In this document: piece by piece, positions 8,223-15,249 of the stretch
How the letters are laid out: every line of letters starts with the position of its first letter
Position numbering within the stretch: position 1 is the stretch's first letter
Assembly: GCA_004297335.1 (NCBI GenBank)
Contig: SCUD01000004.1
Coordinates: forward strand, 1-39,844
From: Gammaproteobacteria bacterium
GTDB lineage: Bacteria > Pseudomonadota > Gammaproteobacteria > Steroidobacterales > Steroidobacteraceae
Length of the DNA: 39,844 bases
Reading direction: 5' to 3'
The notes under the pieces: model-generated
What the model was told of the DNA's origin: nothing
Seen by the model: the letters and a program-made list of their open reading frames with translations, nothing else
The model's database searches: none
Program-made: the position numbers and the translations under genes

Positions 8223-10961
8223 CTACTTGAAATTGAATCGTAAATCCACTCCCCACTGCCTCGGCGGGCCATAATTCGCCATCACAAGGCCCACACCTGC
8301 ATACCGATCCACGCCTCCAAGCAGGTAGTGCTCATCGGTGATATTGGTGACATAGGCCGCCACCTGCCAGTTCTCGTTCATCTCTACGGCCAGGCGGCCG
8401 TTCAAGACGCCATAACTGCTCTGTCGCAGCCACGGACTGTTAAGTGCATCGTGCTCGATGCTGCTCTTGTACGCGTAATCCACTCTCGCCGTAATCGGTC
8501 CAATACCCCCCACGCTGAACTCATAGGCCGCCGCAAGGGCTCCGGACCATTTCGGCGTCTTTACGAATCTCGTGTCCTCAGTTGTCCCCGGTACTCCATT
8601 GCCGATTTCCGTATAGGCCGCATCCGTCCAACCTAGCCCGACATCGACGCGAAAGCGAGAACCGAGCAGAGCGGTTGTCTCTATTTCGAGCCCCTTCACT
8701 CTTGCCACGGCAGCGTTGCCAACAGTCGTCAGCGGTGTACCATCCGGCAGCGCTTGAATAAGCGTAACCTGAATGTCCTTGTAATCGCTGTAGAACACTG
8801 TCGCGTTAAACCTCAAGTGACCACCAAGCACTTCGGACTTGAGACCGGTTTCGTACGTCAATATACGTTCCGGCTCATAAGGCAGAAAATCGTCGGACGT
8901 CGTCGATCTGCCGTTTAACCCACCGCTCTTGAAGCCCTGGGCGACCGAGGCATAGACCATCGTGTCGTCGACGGCCGGCCTGTACTCAACACTGATTTTT
9001 GGTGACCAGTCGGACCACGTTCCGGATGCCTCCAGAGGTGGCGCGAGCACAGCGCCGGTGGACGGCCGAAATCTCGCTCGCTCGACCGTCTTCTTTTCGT
9101 TCGAATATCTGATGCCACCACTCATCGAGAGCCGCTGACCGAATCTATACGTGCCGTGGCCAAAAGCTGCGAAGGTCTCATTGTCCGTCGTTCTTGTCGT
9201 TAGCATGTCGAGATTCATCGCCGCCGCGTCGCGCAGTTCATCAAACAGCTTTAGACTGTTACTCTCTCCCGCCTTCTCCGTGAAGTAGTAAAGACCCCCC
9301 AGCCAGTCCAACTTCCCGTCCCAGGCAGTTCCTGACAACTGGAATTCCTGTGAGAATTGATTCTGATCGTAGGACTCGTCCGAATTAAGAACTGAATACG
9401 GTGTGCCATCGGGATCCACCCCTCCAGTTACCTCGGTATCGCGGTAGGCTGAAATCGACTTGATTGAACCTCTTCCCAACTTCCAATCGACAACCACCGA
9501 CGCACCATAGGCATCTGCGTAGTAGGCGTTGGAACCTGTGGCGTAGTTGTTGTAGTCGCCATCGGTCACGAACGTACTACCGAAAGGTGGATCGACGTAC
9601 CGATTCAGCCTCCTGACGAGGCCGGCCGCTTCATTGAAGGCGATTACTTTCGTTGCAGCCGCCGCATTGCGCACCCTGCTCTTGTCCAGAGTGACTAAGA
9701 CGTCCACGTCGTCCGTAGGTGTCCAATCGAGGCTAAGGCGTCCCGCTTGTCGGTCCTGGTTCGACATCTCATCAATTTGCGTACCGCTCGGATATCCCAG
9801 GCGCTTGCCGTATCCATCGCTGCGGCGGGACAGAACGGTCAGTCGGGCCCCGAGTGTGCCGGGGACCAGCGGAAAATCCAGGGATACTCTGCCGTTGACC
9901 TGATCGTACTGACCAAGTCCCACTCCGACCATGCCTGCAAATGTCTTAGATGGCCTCACGGACGCGATACTGATCGCACCACCAATCGTATTCTTACCAA
10001 ACATCGTGCCCTGCGGCCCGCGCAACACTTCGACGCGCTCTACGTCGAGAAGATCAAAATCGAGCCCTTGCATGCGAGCTATGTACACTCCGTCCAGATA
10101 CACGCCGACGCCAGGGTCATTTGTCGTTAGAGTATCGCTTTGTCCGACACCGCGAATGTAGATGAGCCCAGCGGCGGCCCCACTTTGCCCGTGCTGGAAG
10201 AACGTCATGTTTGGCACGAAGCTGATGTCTGAAAGACTCTCTACCGCGTGATCCCGAAGTTGGTCCGCCGAGTAGGTTGCAATTGATATTGGCACGTCCT
10301 GCAGACGCTCCTCGCGCCTGCGTGACGTGACAATCACGTCCGCTAGGACGGTCATCGAAGTGTCCTTCATGCCGGTCGGCCCCTCTGCCTGATCTGCCCC
10401 GGCGTCAACCCCCACCACCGCTGCCAGCGCCGCGATAATGCCTGCATACAATCCGCGCTTCTTCATACTGTCTCCCTTGCCCATCGGCGTGTCTTCGTCG
10501 TCCGCGATGATGACCACGCGTTTGTCGGAAAGGCCGCCTGAAAGCCCGGTGTCGCGAAGCAGCAGTTCGAGTCCCTCCAGCAGCGTGTAGCGCCCGCGGA
10601 CGGCGTTGGCCTGGCGGGCACGGGCAAGGTTGTAGGGGAAGAGCATCACCGATCCGGTCTGCTCGGCCAGGCGATTCAGCGCCTCGGCCGCGCTCAGCGC
10701 CGGAATGTCGATATCGAAGACGGGTTCCACAGCCTCACTGGCGTTGATCGGCATCGCCAACACAAGGCACAGAGCCAGCGCACCCGCGATCCGATAAAGC
10801 CTGCGGTACCCCTCCTTCCTCTTTCGCCCGCTGCTGATAGTGGACCGACGTCCCTTCAGTTCGGCGTCATCGGATATAAGACCCGCGGGAGAGGAGAACC
10901 CGCAATCAATCGGACGCAAGCTACACATCGTGTCGCGCCACCCCACGGTTGCGACCGTCAT
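8223..10961 (-). CDS. TonB-dependent receptor with N-terminal STN domain; contains a second internal signal peptide
   Basis: Outer-membrane TonB-dependent transducer, 912 residues if started at ATG 10961, which overlaps the fecR stop (ATGA). Segments: a long basic N-region (1-53), a first hydrophobic signal (54-72), an STN domain (81-153, VFDIDIPALSAAEALNRLAEQ), then a full second signal peptide starting MKKRGLYAGIIAALAAVVG at 166. After that come a TonB-box-like stretch (LADVIVTSRRREE), the plug (LQDVPISIATYSADQL, RVEVLRGPQGTMFGKNT) and a 22-strand-type barrel ending LRFNFK. The internal ATG at 10466 has AAGGGAG 5 bp upstream and would give a normal 747-residue TBDR. The STN part is about 65% GC and the receptor part about 55% by eye. 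Longer starts up to 11339 lie antisense-like inside fecR in another frame and are rejected. The substrate is unknown. Confidence 0.88.
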   Translation of the reverse strand: MTVATVGWRDTMCSLRPIDCGFSSPAGLISDDAELKGRRSTISSGRKRKEGYRRLYRIAGALALCLVLAMPINASEAVEPVFDIDIPALSAAEALNRLAEQTGSVMLFPYNLARARQANAVRGRYTLLEGLELLLRDTGLSGGLSDKRVVIIADDEDTPMGKGDSMKKRGLYAGIIAALAAVVGVDAGADQAEGPTGMKDTSMTVLADVIVTSRRREERLQDVPISIATYSADQLRDHAVESLSDISFVPNMTFFQHGQSGAAAGLIYIRGVGQSDTLTTNDPGVGVYLDGVYIARMQGLDFDLLDVERVEVLRGPQGTMFGKNTIGGAISIASVRPSKTFAGMVGVGLGQYDQVNGRVSLDFPLVPGTLGARLTVLSRRSDGYGKRLGYPSGTQIDEMSNQDRQAGRLSLDWTPTDDVDVLVTLDKSRVRNAAAATKVIAFNEAAGLVRRLNRYVDPPFGSTFVTDGDYNNYATGSNAYYADAYGASVVVDWKLGRGSIKSISAYRDTEVTGGVDPDGTPYSVLNSDESYDQNQFSQEFQLSGTAWDGKLDWLGGLYYFTEKAGESNSLKLFDELRDAAAMNLDMLTTRTTDNETFAAFGHGTYRFGQRLSMSGGIRYSNEKKTVERARFRPSTGAVLAPPLEASGTWSDWSPKISVEYRPAVDDTMVYASVAQGFKSGGLNGRSTTSDDFLPYEPERILTYETGLKSEVLGGHLRFNATVFYSDYKDIQVTLIQALPDGTPLTTVGNAAVARVKGLEIETTALLGSRFRVDVGLGWTDAAYTEIGNGVPGTTEDTRFVKTPKWSGALAAAYEFSVGGIGPITARVDYAYKSSIEHDALNSPWLRQSSYGVLNGRLAVEMNENWQVAAYVTNITDEHYLLGGVDRYAGVGLVMANYGPPRQWGVDLRFNFK
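10464..10478 (-). promoter_or_regulatory. Internal Shine-Dalgarno and start codon within the TBDR frame
   Basis: On the minus strand, AAGGGAG (10472-10478) is followed after five bases by ATG (10464-10466), in frame with the receptor. The codons that follow encode a typical signal peptide (MKKR, a hydrophobic core, then DAGADQA). This could be the real start of the receptor, with the STN segment made separately or as a longer form. The site is clear in sequence; its use is an inference. Confidence 0.55.
10874..10907 (-). promoter_or_regulatory. Candidate ECF-sigma promoter, copy B (5' end of the STN-TBDR frame)
   Basis: Minus-strand motif GATTGCGGGTTC, 12 bp spacer, GGTCTTATAT. All 22 defined bases and the spacer length match copy A upstream of the sigma gene; the spacers themselves differ. 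The layout suits a -35/-10 pair for an ECF factor. It lies 55-88 bases inside the TBDR frame as started at 10961, so a transcript from it would miss the two upstream ATG codons (10961, 10928). Confidence 0.6.
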
Positions 10962-12109
10962 TCGTCGCTCGCGGTGAGGACCACGCGATTGTGGCCCAGG
11001 CGGGTCACGCGCAGATGGAAATTGGACTCCAGCGCGGCGAGCATCGCCTCCGTCTCGCCAATCTGGAATCGCCCGCCGATCGGCGTGGCACGGACGGCGG
11101 GGTCCGGAATCTCGATCGAGAGGTTGGTGTATCGGCTGAGTTCGCCGACAACCTTCTCGAGCGGGTCGCCCGAGAACGTCAAAATGCCGTCCTGCCAATC
11201 CGTGCGTCCGGCCAGTTCCTCGGGCGAGAGCTGCTTCAACAGGGTGAGCAGGCTGAGGTCGCTTGCTGCCATCCCCTCGTCCGGGCTGCGAATCATGGCC
11301 ACCTGCCCAGCGCTCAGGGTACCGAGCGACTCGGCCCACTCGTCGGCGATGCTCTCGTTGCTGCCTCCGCCGTACTTCCGATTTCCGGCCGGCACGCGGG
11401 AGTGCGTCACTCCCTGGTGTGGTGGCTCGATCGACGCGAGCGCGACGCGCCCTTCCGTCACCGTCACCTCAACCTCGGTGCCCTTGAGGTAAACCCCGAA
11501 TGCGGTACCCAGGGCCTCGATCCGCCCGTTACCGGCATACACTCGAAAGGACCGGGCGCCGTCCTTTGCCACGACGAACAGCGCCTCCCCCCGCAGCAGA
11601 TGCACCCGACGATATTCGTCACCGTAGTCCACCTGCATCTGGCTGTCGGTGTTGAGGACAACCTGTGATCCATCGGGCAGCGTCGTGGTCGTCTGCTGGC
11701 CGACCGCGGTGGCGTAGAGACCGTTGGCCGCCGTCAGGGAACGGGGCACGGGGCCGTTCAGGAAATACCCGATTCCGAGGGCGAAGGCACCGAGGACCGC
11801 AGCGGCGGCCAGCACGCGCCTCAGCCGCGACTGATGGCCGGCACTGCCGACGCTGTGACTTCGATTGCGGGCATACTGGAGACCGGCTTTCCGCAACGGC
11901 ACCGCGATCTCGGTGAGCAGGTTCATGCGGTTCCAGAGTCCGGCCAGCTTCTCGATCTCGTCGCGATGCGCGGGGCTGCGGTGCAACCACTCGCCGAGGG
12001 CGCGAAGCTCATGTCTGGACGGCGGCGTGTCGGAGTCCAGGCGGATCAGCCATTCGGCCGCTTCCTCCGCAAGGACACGCTTATCCGGAAAATCGAGAAC
12101 CGTCTTCAT
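10958..12109 (-). CDS. FecR family anti-sigma/sigma regulator
   Basis: Inner-membrane regulator of a FecI-type sigma factor, 383 residues. Residues 13-55 form the cytosolic DUF4880 region that binds sigma (EEAAEWLIRLDSD, WLHRSPAHRDEIEKLAGLW). One transmembrane helix lies at about 99-117. The periplasmic FecR domain spans about 130-235 (TTTLPDGSQVVLNTDSQ, VHLLRGEALFVVAKD). A C-terminal DUF4974/STN-like module from about 310 should contact the STN domain of the receptor. The ATG overlaps the sigma gene stop and the TGA overlaps the receptor ATG, both as ATGA, so all three components of the surface-signalling relay are translationally coupled. The ligand is unknown; the family call is firm. Confidence 0.93.
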   Translation of the reverse strand: MKTVLDFPDKRVLAEEAAEWLIRLDSDTPPSRHELRALGEWLHRSPAHRDEIEKLAGLWNRMNLLTEIAVPLRKAGLQYARNRSHSVGSAGHQSRLRRVLAAAAVLGAFALGIGYFLNGPVPRSLTAANGLYATAVGQQTTTTLPDGSQVVLNTDSQMQVDYGDEYRRVHLLRGEALFVVAKDGARSFRVYAGNGRIEALGTAFGVYLKGTEVEVTVTEGRVALASIEPPHQGVTHSRVPAGNRKYGGGSNESIADEWAESLGTLSAGQVAMIRSPDEGMAASDLSLLTLLKQLSPEELAGRTDWQDGILTFSGDPLEKVVGELSRYTNLSIEIPDPAVRATPIGGRFQIGETEAMLAALESNFHLRVTRLGHNRVVLTASDE

Positions 12110-12708
12110 GGACCGACCTTTCCGCGGCCTCGCCGCGAGCTGGCCTCAGCGGACTCCGGCACTTCCTCGTGCTTCCGGAGATGCGCCTGGCAGGCGAGGA
12201 TTCCCTGCCGCAGGTATTTCTCGACCGAGCTGACCGAAAGACCCATGCGCTCGCCGATGTCCTGGTGGCTCAAGCCATGCACCTTGCGGAGCAGGAACAC
12301 CTGCCGGCACTTCTCGGGCAGCGCCGCGACCGCCTCACAGTAGAGCTCGAGGCACTGCTGCGCCTCGAGTTCCTGGTCCGTGCCAACCGCCGCACCCATG
12401 ACGAACTCGGCACCTGCCTCCTCGATGTAATCCGTGATCTGTCGCGACTTCTTCGAGAGCCGCGTCAGTGCGAGATTCTTCGCGACGTGGAACAGAAACG
12501 CCTTCGGCTGCTCAATCGTTTCGCGCTGCTCGGCCAGGTGGGCGCGCAGAAAAGTCTCCTGGGCAACGTCTTCCACGTCCTGTACGGACAGGAAACCGGC
12601 GAGGAACTTCTTGAGGAAGCTGCTGGAATCGAGAAAGGCGGCGGTTACCGCGGAGACGGTGCGCGGTTGCGGCGGCCGGCGTGGGCTGTTGGATCGGGGC
12701 GGGGTCAC
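12106..12708 (-). CDS. FecI-type ECF RNA polymerase sigma factor
   Basis: Extracytoplasmic-function sigma-70 factor, 200 residues, starting at GTG 12708 with GGAGG 6-7 bp upstream. Region 2 (about 20-85) carries VQDVEDVAQETFLRAH and PKAFLFHVAKNLAL. Region 4 (about 128-185) carries LPEKCRQVFLLRKVHGLSHQDIGERMGLSVSSVEKYLRQG. Members paired with FecR are activated when an outer-membrane receptor binds its ligand. Here the fecR and receptor genes follow directly, so its targets are likely this operon and itself. Copy A of the two-part motif ends 16 bp before the start codon, consistent with autoregulation. High GC and codon use match the core genome rather than the island downstream. Confidence 0.93.
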   Translation of the reverse strand: MTPPRSNSPRRPPQPRTVSAVTAAFLDSSSFLKKFLAGFLSVQDVEDVAQETFLRAHLAEQRETIEQPKAFLFHVAKNLALTRLSKKSRQITDYIEEAGAEFVMGAAVGTDQELEAQQCLELYCEAVAALPEKCRQVFLLRKVHGLSHQDIGERMGLSVSSVEKYLRQGILACQAHLRKHEEVPESAEASSRRGRGKVGP

Positions 12709-12723
12709 GGTCCACCTCCAGTC

Positions 12724-12757
12724 ATATAAGACCAGCGAGGCCCGGGAACCCGCAATC
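12724..12757 (-). promoter_or_regulatory. Candidate ECF-sigma promoter, copy A (upstream of the sigma gene)
   Basis: Minus-strand GATTGCGGGTTC, 12 bp spacer, GGTCTTATAT, identical in both boxes and in spacing to copy B at 10874-10907. If the second box is the -10, transcription would begin just before the GGAGG of the sigma gene. Being upstream of an ECF gene and repeated next to its receptor suggests recognition by this sigma factor. No other copy was found by eye in the window. Confidence 0.6.
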
Positions 12758-12798
12758 GCTGTCAGGCGGTTCAGCCCCGCGACTATGTGTCAAACTGG

Positions 12799-12804
12799 AT
12801 TATA
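12799..12804 (-). promoter_or_regulatory. Possible housekeeping -10 box for the sigma operon
   Basis: A perfect TATAAT on the minus strand lies in an AT-rich pocket (about 12793-12832) between galU and the sigma gene, unusual in this GC-rich sequence. No convincing -35 element is seen at 16-18 bp. It could supply basal expression of the signalling genes. The intergenic stretch 12709-12853 otherwise contains copy A of the motif and no obvious terminator. Confidence 0.3.
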
Positions 12805-12853
12805 AACAGATCTCAAGATATTGTATTTACACACATCGACCAGCTCCGCTCGC

Positions 12854-13750
12854 TCAGCCTCCCGCACGCCTTCCGGACAGAAACTCCACCAGATACCGCC
12901 CGAACTGCTCACCCAATTCCGGGTGACGCAGGCCATATTCGACGGTCGCCTCCAGGTAACCGAGCTTGCTGCCGCAGTCATAACGACGGCCGCTGAAGCG
13001 GTAGGCGTAGACGGGCTCGGCATCGAGCAATGCGGCGATGCCGTCGGTGAGCTGGATCTCGCCGCCGGCGCCTTTGCCCAGGTGTTCGAGCCGGTCAAAG
13101 ATCGCCGGACTCAGCAGGTAGCGCCCGACGACCGCGAGATTCGACGGTGCATCGGCCGGCTGCGGCTTCTCGACGATGCGGGTGATGCGGGCCACACCAT
13201 GTGCATTGGTCGCGTCCGTCGCCACGATGCCATAGCGGTGAGTCTGGTCGCGCGGCACTTCCTCGACACCGATCACGCTGCCGCCGGTTTCGAGATAGCG
13301 GTCCCGCATCTGCGCGAGCACGGGGACCGGCGCATCGATCAGGTCATCGGCCAGATGCACGTAGAACGGCTCGCGGCCAACGATCGGCCGCGCACAGAGC
13401 ACGGCATGGCCGAGACCGAGCGGCGCGGGCTGGCGGATGTAGATGCAGGCCGCGTCTGCCGGCAGGATGCCGCGCAGCGCGTCGACGAGTTCCTGTTTGC
13501 CCTGGCTGGCGAGTGCCGCTTCGAGCTCCGGGTCCGTATCAAAATGGTCCTCGATCGCACGCTTCGAACTGCCGGTGATGAACACCAGGCTGCGCGCGCC
13601 GGCGGCGAGTGCCTCGTCCACCGCATACTGGATCAGCGGCTTGTCGACGATCGGCAGCATCTCCTTCGGGCTGGCCTTGGTCGCGGGCAGAAAGCGGGTT
13701 CCCCGTCCGGCGACAGGGAACACCGCGTAACGAATCGGTGCAGGGCTCAC
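12854..13750 (-). CDS. galU: UTP--glucose-1-phosphate uridylyltransferase
   Basis: Cytosolic nucleotidyltransferase making UDP-glucose from UTP and glucose-1-phosphate, for envelope polysaccharide and sugar-nucleotide synthesis. 298 residues, starting at GTG 13750 with AAGGAG 7 bp upstream. The nucleotide-binding start [39 protein letters not shown] is diagnostic. Further GalU signatures are the [14 protein letters not shown] loop, [29 protein letters not shown] and [14 protein letters not shown]. Length is normal. It stands between a small HhH protein gene (89 bp upstream) and the ECF sigma gene, marking the last core gene before the accessory region. Confidence 0.97.
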   Translation of the reverse strand: MSPAPIRYAVFPVAGRGTRFLPATKASPKEMLPIVDKPLIQYAVDEALAAGARSLVFITGSSKRAIEDHFDTDPELEAALASQGKQELVDALRGILPADAACIYIRQPAPLGLGHAVLCARPIVGREPFYVHLADDLIDAPVPVLAQMRDRYLETGGSVIGVEEVPRDQTHRYGIVATDATNAHGVARITRIVEKPQPADAPSNLAVVGRYLLSPAIFDRLEHLGKGAGGEIQLTDGIAALLDAEPVYAYRFSGRRYDCGSKLGYLEATVEYGLRHPELGEQFGRYLVEFLSGRRAGG

Positions 13751-13839
13751 GCGATCTCCTTCGCAATCCGGATCTGGCGCCGGCCATGATACCGGAACCG
13801 CGAAGGCTCGACCCCGCAGCGATTCACACTTCGATGACC

Positions 13840-14121
13840 TCAGTCCCCGGCCTTGGCGGCCTCGAACCGCAGGTTGGCCTTGTTCTGTTCCACGAGCTTC
13901 TTGCCGAGCCCCTTGACCTTTGCGAGGTCCTCGCCGCCGCGGAACGGGCCGTTCTTTTCCCGATACGCAACGATGGCCTCCGCCTTCGCCTGGCCGATGC
14001 CCTGCAACTCACGGGCAAGCGTCCTGGCATCGGCGGTGTTGACGTTGACGGGCCCGGCGATGGCAGCCGGCGCGAGCAACATCGCGGCCAGAATGGCCGC
14101 ACCCAGTCCCTTGGTAAGCAT
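13840..14121 (-). CDS. Exported helix-hairpin-helix protein (ComEA-like)
   Basis: Small secreted HhH protein, 93 residues from ATG 14121 (GGGAG 8 bp upstream). Residues 1-23 are a signal peptide ending AAIAG. The rest is a tandem HhH module: [36 protein letters not shown] followed by [23 protein letters not shown]. The family is called ComEA-like and can bind DNA in competence, but many short versions in gammaproteobacteria have no proven role. No other competence genes are present here. It lies between galU and a multiheme cytochrome gene, all on the minus strand. Confidence 0.88.
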   Translation of the reverse strand: MLTKGLGAAILAAMLLAPAAIAGPVNVNTADARTLARELQGIGQAKAEAIVAYREKNGPFRGGEDLAKVKGLGKKLVEQNKANLRFEAAKAGD

Positions 14122-14242
14122 GGTCTGACTCCCTTCGCAGCGCACGGCGCCCATCGCCGCGCCCGGGATCAACCGTAGCGCAAGCTGTGTCCCTGCGCCC
14201 GCTGTCTATCCCCTGCGTATGCGCAGATTTGGCCCGCAGCCG

Positions 14243-14620
14243 TCACCCCGGGCCGTCGGCTGCCGGTCCGTGGTGACAGCCGTCGCAGGCGCGCGGCGGC
14301 CCCCCGTCCTCGCCTGCTGCCGCGCGCTCGGCATGGCAACCCTGGCACAGTCCGTGGAAGTGTTCTTCGAAGCGCGGCCAGAGTTTCGGGTCGGTCACAT
14401 GACAGAGCATGCAGACTCCGCCACCCGTGTCATCGCTGTAGTTGTGATGGCAATCGATGCAGTTCACGCTGGCATGATCGTAGTGGTTGAAGGCCATCGG
14501 CAGGATGGGCTCGGGCGCATCGAAGTAATGCGCCTGGACCGGCCGCTCGCGCACCAGCGGCGAACCGAACAGTACGATCAGCACCCCGATGGCAAGCAGC
14601 AGCAGGAAAGCCGTCCTCAT
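14243..14620 (-). CDS. Tetraheme c-type cytochrome (c3/c7-like), membrane anchored
   Basis: 125 residues from ATG 14620, which overlaps the stop of the upstream membrane protein gene (ATGA). One N-terminal hydrophobic segment (about 3-20) anchors or exports it. Four heme-binding CxxCH motifs are visible: CIDCH (54-58), CMLCH (70-74), CQGCH (92-96) and CDGCH (112-116). Histidines at 46, 49, 87 and 89 could serve as distal ligands, giving bis-His low-potential hemes as in class III cytochromes. It should work in the periplasm as an electron carrier. Coupling to the ferric-reductase-like protein suggests a two-protein b/c electron conduit. The acceptor is not evident. Confidence 0.85.
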   Translation of the reverse strand: MRTAFLLLLAIGVLIVLFGSPLVRERPVQAHYFDAPEPILPMAFNHYDHASVNCIDCHHNYSDDTGGGVCMLCHVTDPKLWPRFEEHFHGLCQGCHAERAAAGEDGGPPRACDGCHHGPAADGPG

Positions 14621-15237
14621 GCCGGCAGATTCCTGATGGCGGCGAACACCAACGCAAGGATGGTGGTCGCCAGCAGATAGTCGCGCAGCCCGGCCCGCGG
14701 CCGCTCCAGCAGCGAGCCGCGCCACGCACGGGGCCAGCAGGCTGCGAGCGCGAGGCCGGCCAGCAGCAGCGCCTGGTACCCGCTCTGCAGGTACAGCCCG
14801 CTGCCGAGCATGTGCCAGGCCGCCGTCGCAATCGCCCCGATCGCGAGCCAGCGGTGCCACGACCGCGACGCCGGACGGTCGCGGTGCAGGCGCAGCCGCT
14901 CGGGCAGCAAGGCACCGGTGACGAGCGCGCCCAGCAGCAGCAGGCCCGCGACGCCGGCCCACAGGTGCGCCGGCGCACCGGGCTTCAGGTATTCGACGAC
15001 GGCACCGTCACCGAGCAGGAACCAGAAGGCGTGCACCGCGGCAATGACGAGAACGCCGCGGCCCAGCAGATGATGGACCCGCGGGTCGGGCACGCTGCGT
15101 CCGGTCGCCGTCAGGTACAGGAGCCCGGCATACGCCGCAAAGCCGAGCGCGTTGCCCGCGTCCCAGAACCAGCCACTACCGAGCAGTGGTGCCGCCAGGA
15201 ATGAGATCAGGAAGACCGCGGCGAGAGCGGCGAGCAT
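14617..15237 (-). CDS. Ferric-reductase-like transmembrane diheme b protein
   Basis: Integral membrane protein, 206 residues, with about six hydrophobic helices. Two helices each carry a His pair 14 residues apart: His55/His69 (VHHLLGRGVLVIAAVHAFW) and His128/His142 (WHRWLAIGAIATAAWHMLG). That is the pattern of stacked b hemes in ferric reductase/NOX-type and MsrQ-like domains. No flavin or NAD-binding domain is attached. The gene starts 12 bp after lapB and overlaps the tetraheme cytochrome gene by ATGA, implying an electron path from a membrane donor through b hemes to the periplasmic c protein. The start site has a weak ribosome site. Family assignment is moderately sure; physiological role unknown. 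Confidence 0.72.
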   Translation of the reverse strand: MLAALAAVFLISFLAAPLLGSGWFWDAGNALGFAAYAGLLYLTATGRSVPDPRVHHLLGRGVLVIAAVHAFWFLLGDGAVVEYLKPGAPAHLWAGVAGLLLLGALVTGALLPERLRLHRDRPASRSWHRWLAIGAIATAAWHMLGSGLYLQSGYQALLLAGLALAACWPRAWRGSLLERPRAGLRDYLLATTILALVFAAIRNLPA

Positions 15238-15249
15238 GAACGGACGCGG

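Noticed and set aside
1-10466. Named mobile element or prophage
   Set aside because: No integrase, transposase, terminal repeats or tRNA attachment site is visible; only a composition difference supports transfer.
10962-11339. Upstream extension of the TBDR frame to 11339
   Set aside because: It overlaps fecR in another frame, has no domain, and the ATGA junction at 10961 is a better start.
13840-14121. Competence locus
   Set aside because: Only a ComEA-like HhH protein is present; no comEC, pilus or other uptake genes.
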